A stretch of 64,000 nucleotides of DNA from Bradyrhizobium sp. CB1015 (GTDB lineage Bacteria > Pseudomonadota > Alphaproteobacteria > Rhizobiales > Xanthobacteraceae): the NCBI RefSeq assembly GCF_025200925.1, contig NZ_CP104174.1, positions 2,542,001-2,606,000 of the forward strand, in the 5' to 3' direction. Shown piece after piece: positions 1 through 8,022 of this stretch (positions are counted from its first letter, which is position 1; every line of letters begins with the position of its first letter). The translations under genes and the position numbers were made by a program. The notes beneath the pieces were generated by a model that saw nothing but the letters and a program-made list of their open reading frames with translations, searched no databases and was not told the DNA's origin.

Positions 1-1
1 T

Positions 2-115
2 GGGGACGAAGCAACAAGAAGAAAAGCGACCGAGCTTGGGGCCGCGGGATTACTTCCCAAACCAATCGACTTCAGCCTCTTACGCGGAAAAATCGACGAG
101 CGTCTGGAGCGGTAG
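2..115 (+). CDS. Response regulator receiver domain, C-terminal end (partial)
   Basis: The reading frame is open from the left edge and ends with TAG at 113-115. The 37 residues visible include GAAGLLPKPIDF, which matches the last strand and helix of CheY-like receiver domains, with the conserved Lys-Pro pair (LPKPID) that contacts the phosphorylated aspartate. The protein ends soon after the receiver domain, so it is either a single-domain regulator or a hybrid protein with a C-terminal receiver. The phosphorylation site lies outside the window. The match is short, so this is a moderate call. Confidence 0.6.
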   Translation, partial: GDEATRRKATELGAAGLLPKPIDFSLLRGKIDERLER

Positions 116-567
116 TCTGGTTTGACCTATACCATGCCCAATCCACCGGCGCCATGTCTGCCAACGGCCCCACTTGCGAAGTTGTGTCTTGAGGGCCGGA
201 AGTCCGCTCGTTGGGCCAGAGCGGACCAGATTTACTCGACCTGAGTTCTTCGCGTTTTGACCGAAGCGAACATCTACGTTCGGATCTTCGGTGTTAGGGA
301 AGAATAGTTGCTAGCCGTTGACGTTGTAGTCGGCGATGGCTCCTTGCCCCTCTTACGAAGCCAGCCAGTCAATGAAGATTTGTCGTCGATCCTTCTTTGA
401 TGTGGTCGTGCACGCAACAGTTCATGATCGTGATCAGCGATATTATCGACACAATTTCAGCGAGCAAGCACTGCCACGAGGTGCCCGTCACTTGACCGGT
501 CAAGGGCCCTTCGTCATATTTTTCCGCGAAAGACGAGCCATAAGACTCGTCGGCTTCGGAGGAAGAC
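116..567. other. Intergenic region, no gene seen
   Basis: About 450 bases between the receiver-domain end and the esterase. Open frames here are short and have no recognisable domain or good ribosome-binding site. It probably holds the esterase promoter, but I cannot point to a clear -35/-10 pair. Confidence 0.4.
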
Positions 568-1899
568 ATGAACAACACATGGGCCGTCCTTGCGGGGACG
601 ATGATCTCAGCTGCAACGTTCTCGACCGCCACCTGGGCCCAAACTCCGCCTCCGTCCAACTGTGTCACCCAGAACATGGGTGTGCCGCCCAACGCCAACA
701 CGTCGGACAAAGGGGCGCCGTTCTTCATCGACACGACCGGCCTCGACTTCCAGACCAAGCCGCCGACCCGCGATCCCAAGAGCGCGAACTATCCGCCCGC
801 GACCGAGCTTGCGGACGGCACGCTGCCGCCGGCCGGCGCGGAGGGAAATTTCATCATAGGCCCGACACACAATCCGGCGCCCGAGACGATCGCAAAGGAG
901 GGTGTGCCGAAAGGCACCATCACGACGTTCACGCTGTCGTCCAAGGACAGCGTGATCTACAACCCCGGCCTAATCCGTGACGACATACCCGGCTGCCGCA
1001 ACTCTTCGATCATGAGCACGACGACGGTGTCGGGCGACAAATCCAACATGATCGTTACCACCAGCCATCCCGGCACATGGACCCGCAATATCGAGGTCTA
1101 TGTGCCGGCGACTTATGTCCGGGGCACAGAAATCCCGTTCATCGTGCTCGGCGACGGCGGCTCCACCGCCTGGAGGGACATGAACACGACGCTGGATAAT
1201 CTGATCGCGCAGCGTCGCGTGCCGCCGATGGTGTCGATCCAGGTCGGCAATGGTGGACAGGACGCACAAGGCGCGCAGCGTGGGCGCGAATACGACACTG
1301 TGTCGGGCACCTACGCGCAATTTATCGAGCGTGAGGTATTGCCGCTGGTCGAAGAGAAGGCCGGCGTGAAGCTGACGAAAAATCCCGATGGGCGCGCCAC
1401 AATGGGGTTGAGCTCGAGCGGCACTGCGGCTTTCACCATGGCGTGGTTTAGTCCCGAGCTGTATCGCCGGGTGCTGGCCTATTCGCCCACCATGGTGAAC
1501 CAGCAATGGCCGTGGAATCCGGCATTGCGCGGCGGTGCCTGGGAATATCACAGCGCGTGGGCGGGGCCGGCTGGTCCCAACCTGATCGTGAAGGCAGGCC
1601 AGCTGACGCCGTCGGATCAGCCGGCAGGCGCGCCGCTCATCCCGGGTTCCCCGACAAAACCGATCCGCTACTGGTTCGAGATGGGGGATCAGGACCTGTT
1701 CTATCCCAATCCGACAATCCCTGACGGCATGCACGACTGGACGCTGTCCGCCGCGCTGATGGCAAAAGTGCTGGCGGAGAAAGGCTATCACTATCAGTAC
1801 CTGTTTGCGCGCAACGCCAAGCATGTCGACCGCCCGACAGTGGCGCAGACGCTGCCTTCGGCGCTGGAATGGCTGTGGAAGGGCTATCAGATTCCGTGA
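568..1899 (+). CDS. Secreted esterase D / enterochelin esterase-like alpha/beta hydrolase
   Basis: A 443-residue protein with an N-terminal signal peptide ending near ATWAQ, so it should act in the periplasm or outside. The ATG is preceded by a strong GGAGGAAG site. The core resembles the putative esterase family: an FIVLGDGG strand/oxyanion segment, the nucleophile region GLSSSG (residues 280-285, probably S282, with serine in place of the usual glycine at +2), an acid segment MGDQDLFY and a C-terminal histidine in NAKHVDRP. The first ~150 residues are a proline-rich extension without a known domain. The substrate is unknown; related proteins cleave carboxylic or siderophore esters. It stands alone, with no obvious operon partner. 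Confidence 0.8.
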   Translation: MNNTWAVLAGTMISAATFSTATWAQTPPPSNCVTQNMGVPPNANTSDKGAPFFIDTTGLDFQTKPPTRDPKSANYPPATELADGTLPPAGAEGNFIIGPTHNPAPETIAKEGVPKGTITTFTLSSKDSVIYNPGLIRDDIPGCRNSSIMSTTTVSGDKSNMIVTTSHPGTWTRNIEVYVPATYVRGTEIPFIVLGDGGSTAWRDMNTTLDNLIAQRRVPPMVSIQVGNGGQDAQGAQRGREYDTVSGTYAQFIEREVLPLVEEKAGVKLTKNPDGRATMGLSSSGTAAFTMAWFSPELYRRVLAYSPTMVNQQWPWNPALRGGAWEYHSAWAGPAGPNLIVKAGQLTPSDQPAGAPLIPGSPTKPIRYWFEMGDQDLFYPNPTIPDGMHDWTLSAALMAKVLAEKGYHYQYLFARNAKHVDRPTVAQTLPSALEWLWKGYQIP

Positions 1900-2147
1900 G
1901 GTATTAGCCACGTAACGGCGAGAAGCCCGGCAATCTTCCAACCGATCAGGCAAGCAAATTCACTCTGGTGATCAATCAGAACCGCAAAGACGCTTGGCAT
2001 CGCCGTGCCTCCGACCATGTTGGCTCTCGCTGACGGAGTGACCGAATAGCGCGTTGATGTCCGAGTTTGACCCCCAAGCGGACATCGTTGCGTCGCGAGA
2101 GCCGCACTGCGCGGCGACAGTAAGCCCTCAACGGTAATTGATGCCCT

Positions 2148-2987
2148 TCAAGCCGCGCCCCGCGCAGCTGCCATCTGTCGCGCGGCCTTCTCTTGTGCGA
2201 GAGCTGCTTCCAGCCGCGAGATGCTTTCCTGGAGTCGTTGGTTGTTTTCCAAAAGACGCTGGCTGGTCAGAAGGAGGATATGGTAGCCGAATTGCTGATC
2301 ACTCTGAAAATAGATTTCAAGTAGCCTTTCATAAGTTATGGTCAGGACTTGGCCCTCTTCTATGCACTCGACAGTCGCGGTTCGCCGGTTATCGGGTGTG
2401 AGAAAGCCAAGCTCTCCCATGAAGCGCCCTGGCGGAAGCTCGACGCCGATTTCTTTGACGAGAAACGTCCCGGTGACGATGAGGAACATCTCCGAAGCGG
2501 CATCACCCTTCCTGAAGAGTATGTCGCCTCGGCGATATCTACGTTCGGTCATGAATGGTTTGAGCCATTCCATCGACCTGTCACCCCGCGTCGCGTTACG
2601 TGCTTTCTTAACGAGCTTGAGCAGTTGGCGGAGGCGAACGGCATTGACTGGCAACAGCAGCAGATAAAGCAGAAAGGTGGCGACGCTTCCAGAAAGCGCG
2701 CAAGAAATTGCGAAGAATGTACAGCCGACCATATTCGCGACCCGCAGCGGCACCATTCTCTGCATCAGCAAGGTAGCGACAAAGAATATGGCGCCAACTA
2801 AGGCGAACATGTTGGCGAGCGTGATGTTCACCAACACAATCTCAAACAGCCGATTGAACAGTGCGTCGTAGGTGATGTTGTCGGGATCAAGTCCCATTTG
2901 AATGAGGATCTTTGCGATCCTGAAATTGTCGGCCGCTGTATCAAGGATGCGGTCTAGAATTCTCGAAAAATCTGCATTGGAATTCAT
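2148..2987 (-). CDS. Membrane protein with cyclic nucleotide-binding domain
   Basis: I chose the ATG at 2987 (MNSNADF) because AGGGGTGATC precedes it; an in-frame upstream ATG at 3059 has no such site. The 279-residue product has two or three hydrophobic segments in its first half (residues ~50-115), then a cNMP-binding fold at ~140-250 with RYRRGDILFRKGD, the conserved PGRFMGELGFL phosphate-binding loop and RTATV. A coiled-coil tail follows. It resembles regulatory membrane proteins of rhizobia that sense cAMP/cGMP, but there is no channel or cyclase domain. It is monocistronic here. Confidence 0.75.
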   Translation of the reverse strand: MNSNADFSRILDRILDTAADNFRIAKILIQMGLDPDNITYDALFNRLFEIVLVNITLANMFALVGAIFFVATLLMQRMVPLRVANMVGCTFFAISCALSGSVATFLLYLLLLPVNAVRLRQLLKLVKKARNATRGDRSMEWLKPFMTERRYRRGDILFRKGDAASEMFLIVTGTFLVKEIGVELPPGRFMGELGFLTPDNRRTATVECIEEGQVLTITYERLLEIYFQSDQQFGYHILLLTSQRLLENNQRLQESISRLEAALAQEKAARQMAAARGAA

Positions 2988-3275
2988 CAGATCACCCCTA
3001 TGCAAACATTCGGTTTTGCAGGAGCTCGCGGACACGTGACAGTCGAAGTCGGACAGCACGAGCGGTATCGATCCACGTTCAGTATTACCCGGCGCGGTTG
3101 TTTTTAGCGATCACGAGCGTGTGGCCGGTATCGTGTCAACGCTCAGGCCGGGCAGGGCTCCGGGGGGCTTCGTCCTGCGATGCACAAAGCCGTTTCTGCC
3201 CGTAGACGGGTTCCTTCGCCGAGGGGGCGCCGCTTGTGACCCAGAGCAGTCGCCGGCCTCCACATAGATCAATTA

Positions 3276-3449
3276 TCAAAACCAACACCTAATCGGCTCG
3301 TCTCCTACAATGAGCTCGGACAGAGCGGGTGGCAAGGAGCGTTGAACTGCAAGGTCTCTTTGGCACTTCCGTTCAAGTAAGTACGCAAAGGAGATCGCTA
3401 AGATGATTGATGCAACGCCGGCAAGGTAAGGCCACCGTTCGCCGCTCAT
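3276..3449 (-). CDS. Small single-span membrane protein (weak)
   Basis: Starting at ATG 3449 (MSGERWPYLAG) this frame encodes about 57 residues with one hydrophobic helix (ASIILAISFAYLL) followed by a basic segment, as in small bitopic membrane proteins. An upstream ATG at 3482 would add 11 residues. I do not recognise a family, and the neighbouring bases lack other support, so it may be spurious. Confidence 0.3.
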   Translation of the reverse strand: MSGERWPYLAGVASIILAISFAYLLERKCQRDLAVQRSLPPALSELIVGDEPIRCWF

Positions 3450-3777
3450 GGAGCACTCCGTAGCAGGAGGGTTGGCAATCATTCCCCGAGCCTTGGTTCT
3501 AGTAAGTTACCACTTCATACTTCGCCCTCGTCAGATGTGAATTGGTTCACATCCCACCATTTTGTTTTCGTCTTTGTGCTAAGCCTCAGCGGTCGCGTCT
3601 GCCACGGCCGCAAGTGGCCCTTAGCGCCGAACGTCCATATTCGCGTTGACCTGAGCTCTCTGTGGTACACCGGACACGACCACGGACATAGCCGATCGAC
3701 CCGAAGTCAGCATCTGCGGTTGCGCCTTCTGGTTGTGACTAATCATTCGACCTTCCATCGCTATCAGATATCGGCGT

Positions 3778-4017
3778 TCATTCACCCGATAGGATGCCTC
3801 GCGGATCGCTACCCCGGTGCGAGGCGACGTAGTCGATTTCGCCTCGCGAAATACCGATATCCATAAGCTCCCTGTCACTTAAGTCGCACAAGTTGGCCAG
3901 TAATCTCCGGCGCTTGTGCCACTCCTGAAATGCATTCCAGTATGCTTCGAGAGGACTGTAGACCTGCCGCCTTTCCGCTGCCGGTCCCAGCTCGGCGGTC
4001 CCGTGGATCGTGCTCAT
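3778..4017 (-). CDS. DUF1127 domain protein
   Basis: A 79-residue protein starting at ATG 4017 (MSTIHG). The C-terminal half has the DUF1127 pattern: a basic helix with WHKRRRLLANLCDLSDRELMD, then the IGISRGEID segment. DUF1127 proteins in alphaproteobacteria are small basic proteins, some acting as RNA-binding regulators of small RNAs, phosphate metabolism and stress. It is transcribed divergently from the winged-helix regulator at 4162, so the two share the 4018-4161 promoter region. Confidence 0.75.
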   Translation of the reverse strand: MSTIHGTAELGPAAERRQVYSPLEAYWNAFQEWHKRRRLLANLCDLSDRELMDIGISRGEIDYVASHRGSDPRGILSGE

Positions 4018-4084
4018 TGAGGGTGTCCTGCCTGGACTGTTCACTAGGCGGAAGTTGCCGCAAGAGGTGCCGGCGCGCTTAACT

Positions 4085-4115
4085 GGCGGCTTACATTTCT
4101 CTTACCGGCGGCTTA
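4085..4115. promoter_or_regulatory. Direct repeat, candidate operator
   Basis: GGCGGCTTA occurs at 4085-4093 and again at 4107-4115, 22 bases apart (two helical turns), in the divergent promoter region just upstream of a gene for an OmpR/PhoB-type winged-helix protein. Regulators of this fold bind direct repeats at about 11- or 22-base spacing, so autoregulation is possible. This is inferred only from position and spacing. Confidence 0.35.
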
Positions 4116-4161
4116 TTCTTCATGGGCTCATACAGAAGTGGCCCCGAGAAGGAATGGCAGC

Positions 4162-5712
4162 TTGCGCTATCTTTTCGAGGAATACGCATTCGACACCGAC
4201 CGGCGCGAGTTGCATCGCGGGGCACACGTCGTTTCCGTCGCACCGCAGGTGTTCGATCTGCTTGATTACCTGATCCGCAACCGGGAGCGGGTCGTCAGCA
4301 AAGACGACCTCATCAACGCCGTTTGGGATGGGCGCAGCGTTTCGGATGCAGCACTGACGACCCGGCTGAATGTCGCCCGAAGCGCTATCGGCGACTCCGG
4401 GGAGGAGCAGCGCCTGATCAAGACGTTGCCACGCAAGGGATTCCGTTTCGTCGGACAGGTGCGGGAGGCGCAAGACGTTGCGGGCCTAAATCCCGGCGAT
4501 GCGCCCGAGAGTGCTCCTGCGCTTCCCGACAAGCCGTCCATCGTCGTGCTGCCGTTTGAGAACATGAGCGGCGACCCCGAGCAGGGGTATTTTGCCGATG
4601 GGATGGTCGAGGAAATCACGACGGCGCTGTCGCGGTTCAAATGGCTCTTCGTGATCGCGCACAATTCGAGCTTCACCTTCAAAGGCCGAGCCGTCGATAT
4701 CAAGGAAGTCGGCCGCAGGCTTGGCGTGCGCTATATCCTTGAGGGGTCTGTGCGCAAGGCGGCGGGTAAAGTCCGCATCACCGGGCAATTGATTGATGCG
4801 ACTACGGGGGTGCACATCTGGGCGGACAGGTTCGAGCGTGCTCTGACAGACGTTTTCACTCTCCAGGACGAAGTGACGGTCGCTGTTGTCTCGGCCATTG
4901 AGCCAAAATTGTTGCAAACAGAAATTGCAATGGCGACGCGGCGGCGAGCGGAGAACCTCACGGCGTATGATTTTCATCTCCGAGCCATGCAACAGTACTA
5001 TTCGTTTACCCGCGAAGGGCTGGCCGAGGCGATCACGCTGGCTCATCGAGCCTTGGAGCTGGAACCTCGGTTCGGCCTTGTCGCGGCCCTGGGAGGTCTC
5101 TGTCATCTGCAAAACGTCGTTTTGGGCTATGCTGTCGATCCGCAATTCGAGCGCAAGGAAGCAATTCGGTTTGCCCGCATGGCCCTGAGCTTCGACGATA
5201 ATGATCCAGACACGTTAGCACGTGCGTCCCTCATCTCGGCGTACATGGTCGGCGATTGTGAAAGTGCGATCGAACTGGCTGACCGCGCGGTCGCGCTCAA
5301 CTCAAATTCATTTAACGCATGGCACTACAGAGGCACGGTCTATAGAGTTGCGGGGCTGCCGGAGGAAGCGATCCGGAGCTTTGAACCTGCCATTCGCATC
5401 AGCCCGGTAGACCCGCGACTACAACGGTTGTTTGCAGGAATGGGGCTAGCCTTTATTGAGCTTCGTCGCTTTGACGAGGCCATCGCCGCAGGGAAGAAAG
5501 CTCAACGTCAAAGCCCCTCCTATGTGGGAACTTACCGCTGTCTCGCGTCGGCTTTCGCCCATCTCGGACGCGACGCTGAGGCGCGTGAGGCGGCGGCGCG
5601 TCTGCTTGAGACCGATCCCACATTTACAATATCTGCGTTGATCGCCCGAGGCGGGTACTCAAACGCGAAGCTGCTGGTTGAGGGCCTTCGGAAAGCGGGG
5701 TTGCCCGAATAG
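4162..5712 (+). CDS. Winged-helix regulator with TolB-like and TPR domains (CadC-like)
   Basis: I place the start at TTG 4162 (encoding MRYLFEEYAF), because AGAAGGAA sits 7 bases upstream and relatives of this family begin with this stretch; an in-frame GTG at 4138 lacks a site. Residues ~1-95 form an OmpR/PhoB-type winged helix (VFDLLDYLIRNRERVVSKDDL, then LPRKGFRF). Residues ~115-260 are a TolB N-terminal-like domain (SIVVLPFENMSGDPEQ, YILEGSVRKAAGKVRITGQL). Residues ~280-510 are TPR-type repeats. Such proteins are numerous in Bradyrhizobium and are often annotated as adenylate-cyclase-like regulators, but no cyclase catalytic domain is visible. The target genes are unknown. Confidence 0.8.
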   Translation: MRYLFEEYAFDTDRRELHRGAHVVSVAPQVFDLLDYLIRNRERVVSKDDLINAVWDGRSVSDAALTTRLNVARSAIGDSGEEQRLIKTLPRKGFRFVGQVREAQDVAGLNPGDAPESAPALPDKPSIVVLPFENMSGDPEQGYFADGMVEEITTALSRFKWLFVIAHNSSFTFKGRAVDIKEVGRRLGVRYILEGSVRKAAGKVRITGQLIDATTGVHIWADRFERALTDVFTLQDEVTVAVVSAIEPKLLQTEIAMATRRRAENLTAYDFHLRAMQQYYSFTREGLAEAITLAHRALELEPRFGLVAALGGLCHLQNVVLGYAVDPQFERKEAIRFARMALSFDDNDPDTLARASLISAYMVGDCESAIELADRAVALNSNSFNAWHYRGTVYRVAGLPEEAIRSFEPAIRISPVDPRLQRLFAGMGLAFIELRRFDEAIAAGKKAQRQSPSYVGTYRCLASAFAHLGRDAEAREAAARLLETDPTFTISALIARGGYSNAKLLVEGLRKAGLPE

Positions 5713-6007
5713 ACCGTGCTCGCCCGCATCAGCGGGTCGATCTATAGGCGCGATTTGCCGCGGCGCATGAGTCTGCTGTTGGCCCTTGCCGGTCACCTTC
5801 CGAAGGGACGCGCATGTCCGGTTATGAGGTACAATCCGACATTGTGACTTTGCCGCTGGGTCATTAACTCTTGTAAATCCCAAGCCGCTCAGTGACGACT
5901 ATATTTTTGGAATGGCGGGGGTATTTGAATTGGTTCGGGAGTGCTGCTGACCCTCTATGGCGGGAAAGTGGTCGCCTCCGCGAACAGTCTTGTTCGTGGA
6001 TTCAGTC

Positions 6008-6357
6008 ATGTTGCTCTCAGAAAAATTCAGTGAGCGAACCATTTCCAACATGGATGTCGCATTGGACCGATGCCGCTGGCATTCGAAGGTCATCCAGCGC
6101 GGAAGTTCGTCGCGGAAAAAATCGTGGAGTGCGCCAACAAGCACACGCAGACGCTCGGCGGTTTGACCGAGGCGGGCAGGCGGGCGGTCGCTGAACTCGC
6201 AGCCGAAATCCTTGGAAACGAATTGAGCTACTGCAAGACCTTCGGCAACACGAGCACGATCTCGATTTCCTGCTTGAGGATGCGGCCGGCTATGTCTGCT
6301 ATGAGCAGAGAGAAGTCATCCTCAATCGTAGCGGCTGTAGCTTCGTCATTGGCGTAG
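6008..6357 (+). pseudogene. Frameshifted small conserved protein
   Basis: The ATG at 6008 begins MLLSEKFSERTISNMDVALDR in one frame. The natural continuation (PARKFVAEKIVECANK, then TLGGLTEAGRRAVAELA) lies in another frame starting about 6070. Joining them needs a one-base change near 6069 (GACCG followed directly by ATGCCG). The joined pattern resembles a small rhizobial protein family that I recall but cannot name. The 3' part runs into the oppositely oriented gene at 6228-6485, so the true end is uncertain. It may be a genuine pseudogene or a sequencing error. Confidence 0.45.
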
Positions 6358-6485
6358 ACGTACAGAAGAGGGCCTTCCACTTCCGCAAAACGAACACCGG
6401 TAAAAGCGCGGTCAAACTCGTCTGCTCCAAGGATCGCAGCTACGCGGGCCTGAATGGCGAAGTCTTGAATGTCAGTTAAGTTCAT
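6228..6485 (-). CDS. Hypothetical protein, 85 residues
   Basis: An acidic protein with an alternating strand/helix pattern (VRFAEVEGPLLYVYAND, then IEDDFSLLIADIAGRIL) and no membrane segment or signal peptide. Composition and codon use look coding, but I recognise no family. The start ATG at 6485 has only a weak ribosome-binding site. It overlaps the tail of the frameshifted gene on the other strand. Confidence 0.5.
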   Translation of the reverse strand: MNLTDIQDFAIQARVAAILGADEFDRAFTGVRFAEVEGPLLYVYANDEATAATIEDDFSLLIADIAGRILKQEIEIVLVLPKVLQ

Positions 6486-6852
6486 GTAACGCCAGATAGA
6501 TACGATGCGCTCGGAAACAAGGCTAAGCGCAATCTGGTAGGCGTGAGCAGCCCTTTGCGTAGGTCCAAAAGGTATGCGTCAGGCCTTGATCCTTCGCTCA
6601 CTCACTCAGTGCCCTCGTTGGAGGAAGGGATGTCAGTGCTCGCCATTCTGCCTAACGAGACCTCCCGTGTGGCAGAGGGGGTGTTCGCCATGCGGAACGC
6701 TCCTAGCCTGGTGTTCTCGGGCCGTTCAGCGGCCGTTCTCGTTGACGTTGAAAATACAACCGGGAATCGAGATCTCGGTTGTATGTGAGAACATGCTCGG
6801 AACGCCGCTTCAGCCCCGCGGTTGGAAAGTCGTGAGTAAGGTAGGTAAACTG
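6486..6852. other. Intergenic region before the ligase gene
   Basis: Open frames in this ~370-base stretch have no domain and compete on both strands, so I call no protein. It holds three GTTC tetramers with 7-base spacing (6713-6738, listed separately) and leads into a terminator-like hairpin at 6853-6887. Confidence 0.4.
6713..6738. promoter_or_regulatory. Triple GTTC motif with 7-base spacing (possible LexA site)
   Basis: GTTC at 6713-6716, 6724-6727 and 6735-6738 gives two overlapping GTTC-N7-GTTC matches, the alphaproteobacterial LexA pattern. The spacers are GC-rich, unlike the AT-rich spacers of the two stronger sites at 10205 and 11888, and the site is about 160 bases before the ligase start. 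A weak candidate. Confidence 0.3.
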
Positions 6853-6887
6853 CCCGCCGTGGGCCCCAACTTAACGGCGGGGTTTTT
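6853..6887 (+). terminator. Rho-independent terminator-like hairpin
   Basis: CCCGCCGT (6853-6860) pairs perfectly with ACGGCGGG (6874-6881) across a 13-base loop and is followed by GTTTTTG. No protein gene ends just upstream on this strand, so it may terminate a short non-coding RNA, or attenuate the ligase gene that starts 14 bases later. Confidence 0.6.
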
Positions 6888-6900
6888 GTGAGTTGCGTAA

Positions 6901-7827
6901 GTGGCGAAGCGTACCAGGACCGCACCGGCAAAAAGGCCGCGTGCCGCTATTCCGGGCTTTATTAGCCCCCAGCTTGCGACCCTGAAGATGAAAGCGCCTT
7001 CGGGGGCTCAATGGATTCACGAAGTCAAATACGACGGTTACCGTATCCAGCTCCACATCGACGGAGATAACCGGAAGGTCTTCACCCGCAACGGTCTCGA
7101 CTGGACACATAAGTTCTCCGTCATTGCCGGTGCCTTCGAGATCGAAGGGCAGGCCATCGTTGACGGTGAGGTGGTCGTCATCCACGAGGACCGCACCAAC
7201 TTCTCCGAGCTACAGGCAGACCTCGCCAGAGGCGAACAGGACCGCTTGCTGTTCTTCGCGTTCGACCTTCTGTGGCTCGACGGACAGGACTTGCGGAAGC
7301 TTTCGCAGCTTGCCCGCAAGGAGCTGCTGAAGGATCTGATCGAAAGCAATCAGCTCGAGGAGCCCATCCTCTACAGCGAGCACCATGGGGGTGACGGGCA
7401 GGCACTGTTCGAAGCCGCAAGGAAACTTAATTACGAAGGTATCGTCTCCAAGCGAGTTGACGCCCCACATCGGTCGGAGCGTGTGGAAGCTTGGCAGAAG
7501 GTCAAAGTCGTTCAGAAGGGAAAATTCCCTGTCGTCGGGTTCATCAAGGATCCAACCGGCGTCGCCGCTCTCTATCTCGGTAAGAAGGAAGGCAAAGAGC
7601 TTGTCTATATGGGCAAGGTCGGCACGGGCTGGAGCCGGACGACATCGCGCAAGATCAGAGATGTCCTCAATACTGTGGTGAGCCCGAGGCAGAAGCTCAC
7701 CAAGCCCATCAAGAAGCCGAAAGCCACCTGGGTCGAGCCGAAGTTCTACGCGGACATCGAATACAGAGACATCACGTCGGAGGGATTGCTACGCGCGAGT
7801 TCCTTCAAGGGATTGTCTCGAAAATAA
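6901..7827 (+). CDS. ATP-dependent DNA ligase (LigD ligase-domain type, stand-alone)
   Basis: A 308-residue protein from GTG 6901. The adenylation domain has motif I EVKYDGYR (Lys43 is the nucleophile that takes AMP), FTRNGLDW, VDGEVVV (motif III), FFAFDLLWLDG (motif IV), the motif V region YEGIVSKR, and the motif VI-like AWQKVKV. The OB-fold follows (residues ~200-300, with YMGKVGTGWS and VEPKFYADIEYRDITSEGLLR). It corresponds to the ligase module of bacterial non-homologous end-joining LigD, without the polymerase or phosphoesterase modules. No Ku gene is in the window. It should seal nicks or double-strand breaks in the cytoplasm. It points toward the repair block that follows. Confidence 0.9.
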   Translation: MAKRTRTAPAKRPRAAIPGFISPQLATLKMKAPSGAQWIHEVKYDGYRIQLHIDGDNRKVFTRNGLDWTHKFSVIAGAFEIEGQAIVDGEVVVIHEDRTNFSELQADLARGEQDRLLFFAFDLLWLDGQDLRKLSQLARKELLKDLIESNQLEEPILYSEHHGGDGQALFEAARKLNYEGIVSKRVDAPHRSERVEAWQKVKVVQKGKFPVVGFIKDPTGVAALYLGKKEGKELVYMGKVGTGWSRTTSRKIRDVLNTVVSPRQKLTKPIKKPKATWVEPKFYADIEYRDITSEGLLRASSFKGLSRK

Positions 7828-7891
7828 CTTATGTTCCTGAGCCCTTCCGGTTCCGGACGTACAATCGTTCACACAGCAGAAGGAAGGCCCG

Positions 7892-8002
7892 ATGGGATTA
7901 AAGCACAGGCAATTTAAGCGGACGGATTCCTTGGAAAGCAGACTGGCACAGATTGCGGAGGATGTGCGTGAACGAGCCGAGAAGGCACCCGGAGAGGAGT
8001 GA
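7892..8002 (+). CDS. Very small protein, 36 residues
   Basis: The ATG at 7892 follows AGAAGGAAGG and the frame stops with TGA at 8000-8002. The peptide is helical and charged (FKRTDSLESRLAQIAEDVRE). It resembles the N-terminus of a longer small-protein family in rhizobia with FKRTDPLE-like starts, so this copy may be a shortened member. It lies 65 bases after the ligase gene and could be cotranscribed with it. Function unknown. Confidence 0.5.
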   Translation: MGLKHRQFKRTDSLESRLAQIAEDVRERAEKAPGEE

Positions 8003-8022
8003 ACCCTCCGACCAGAGCGCAA

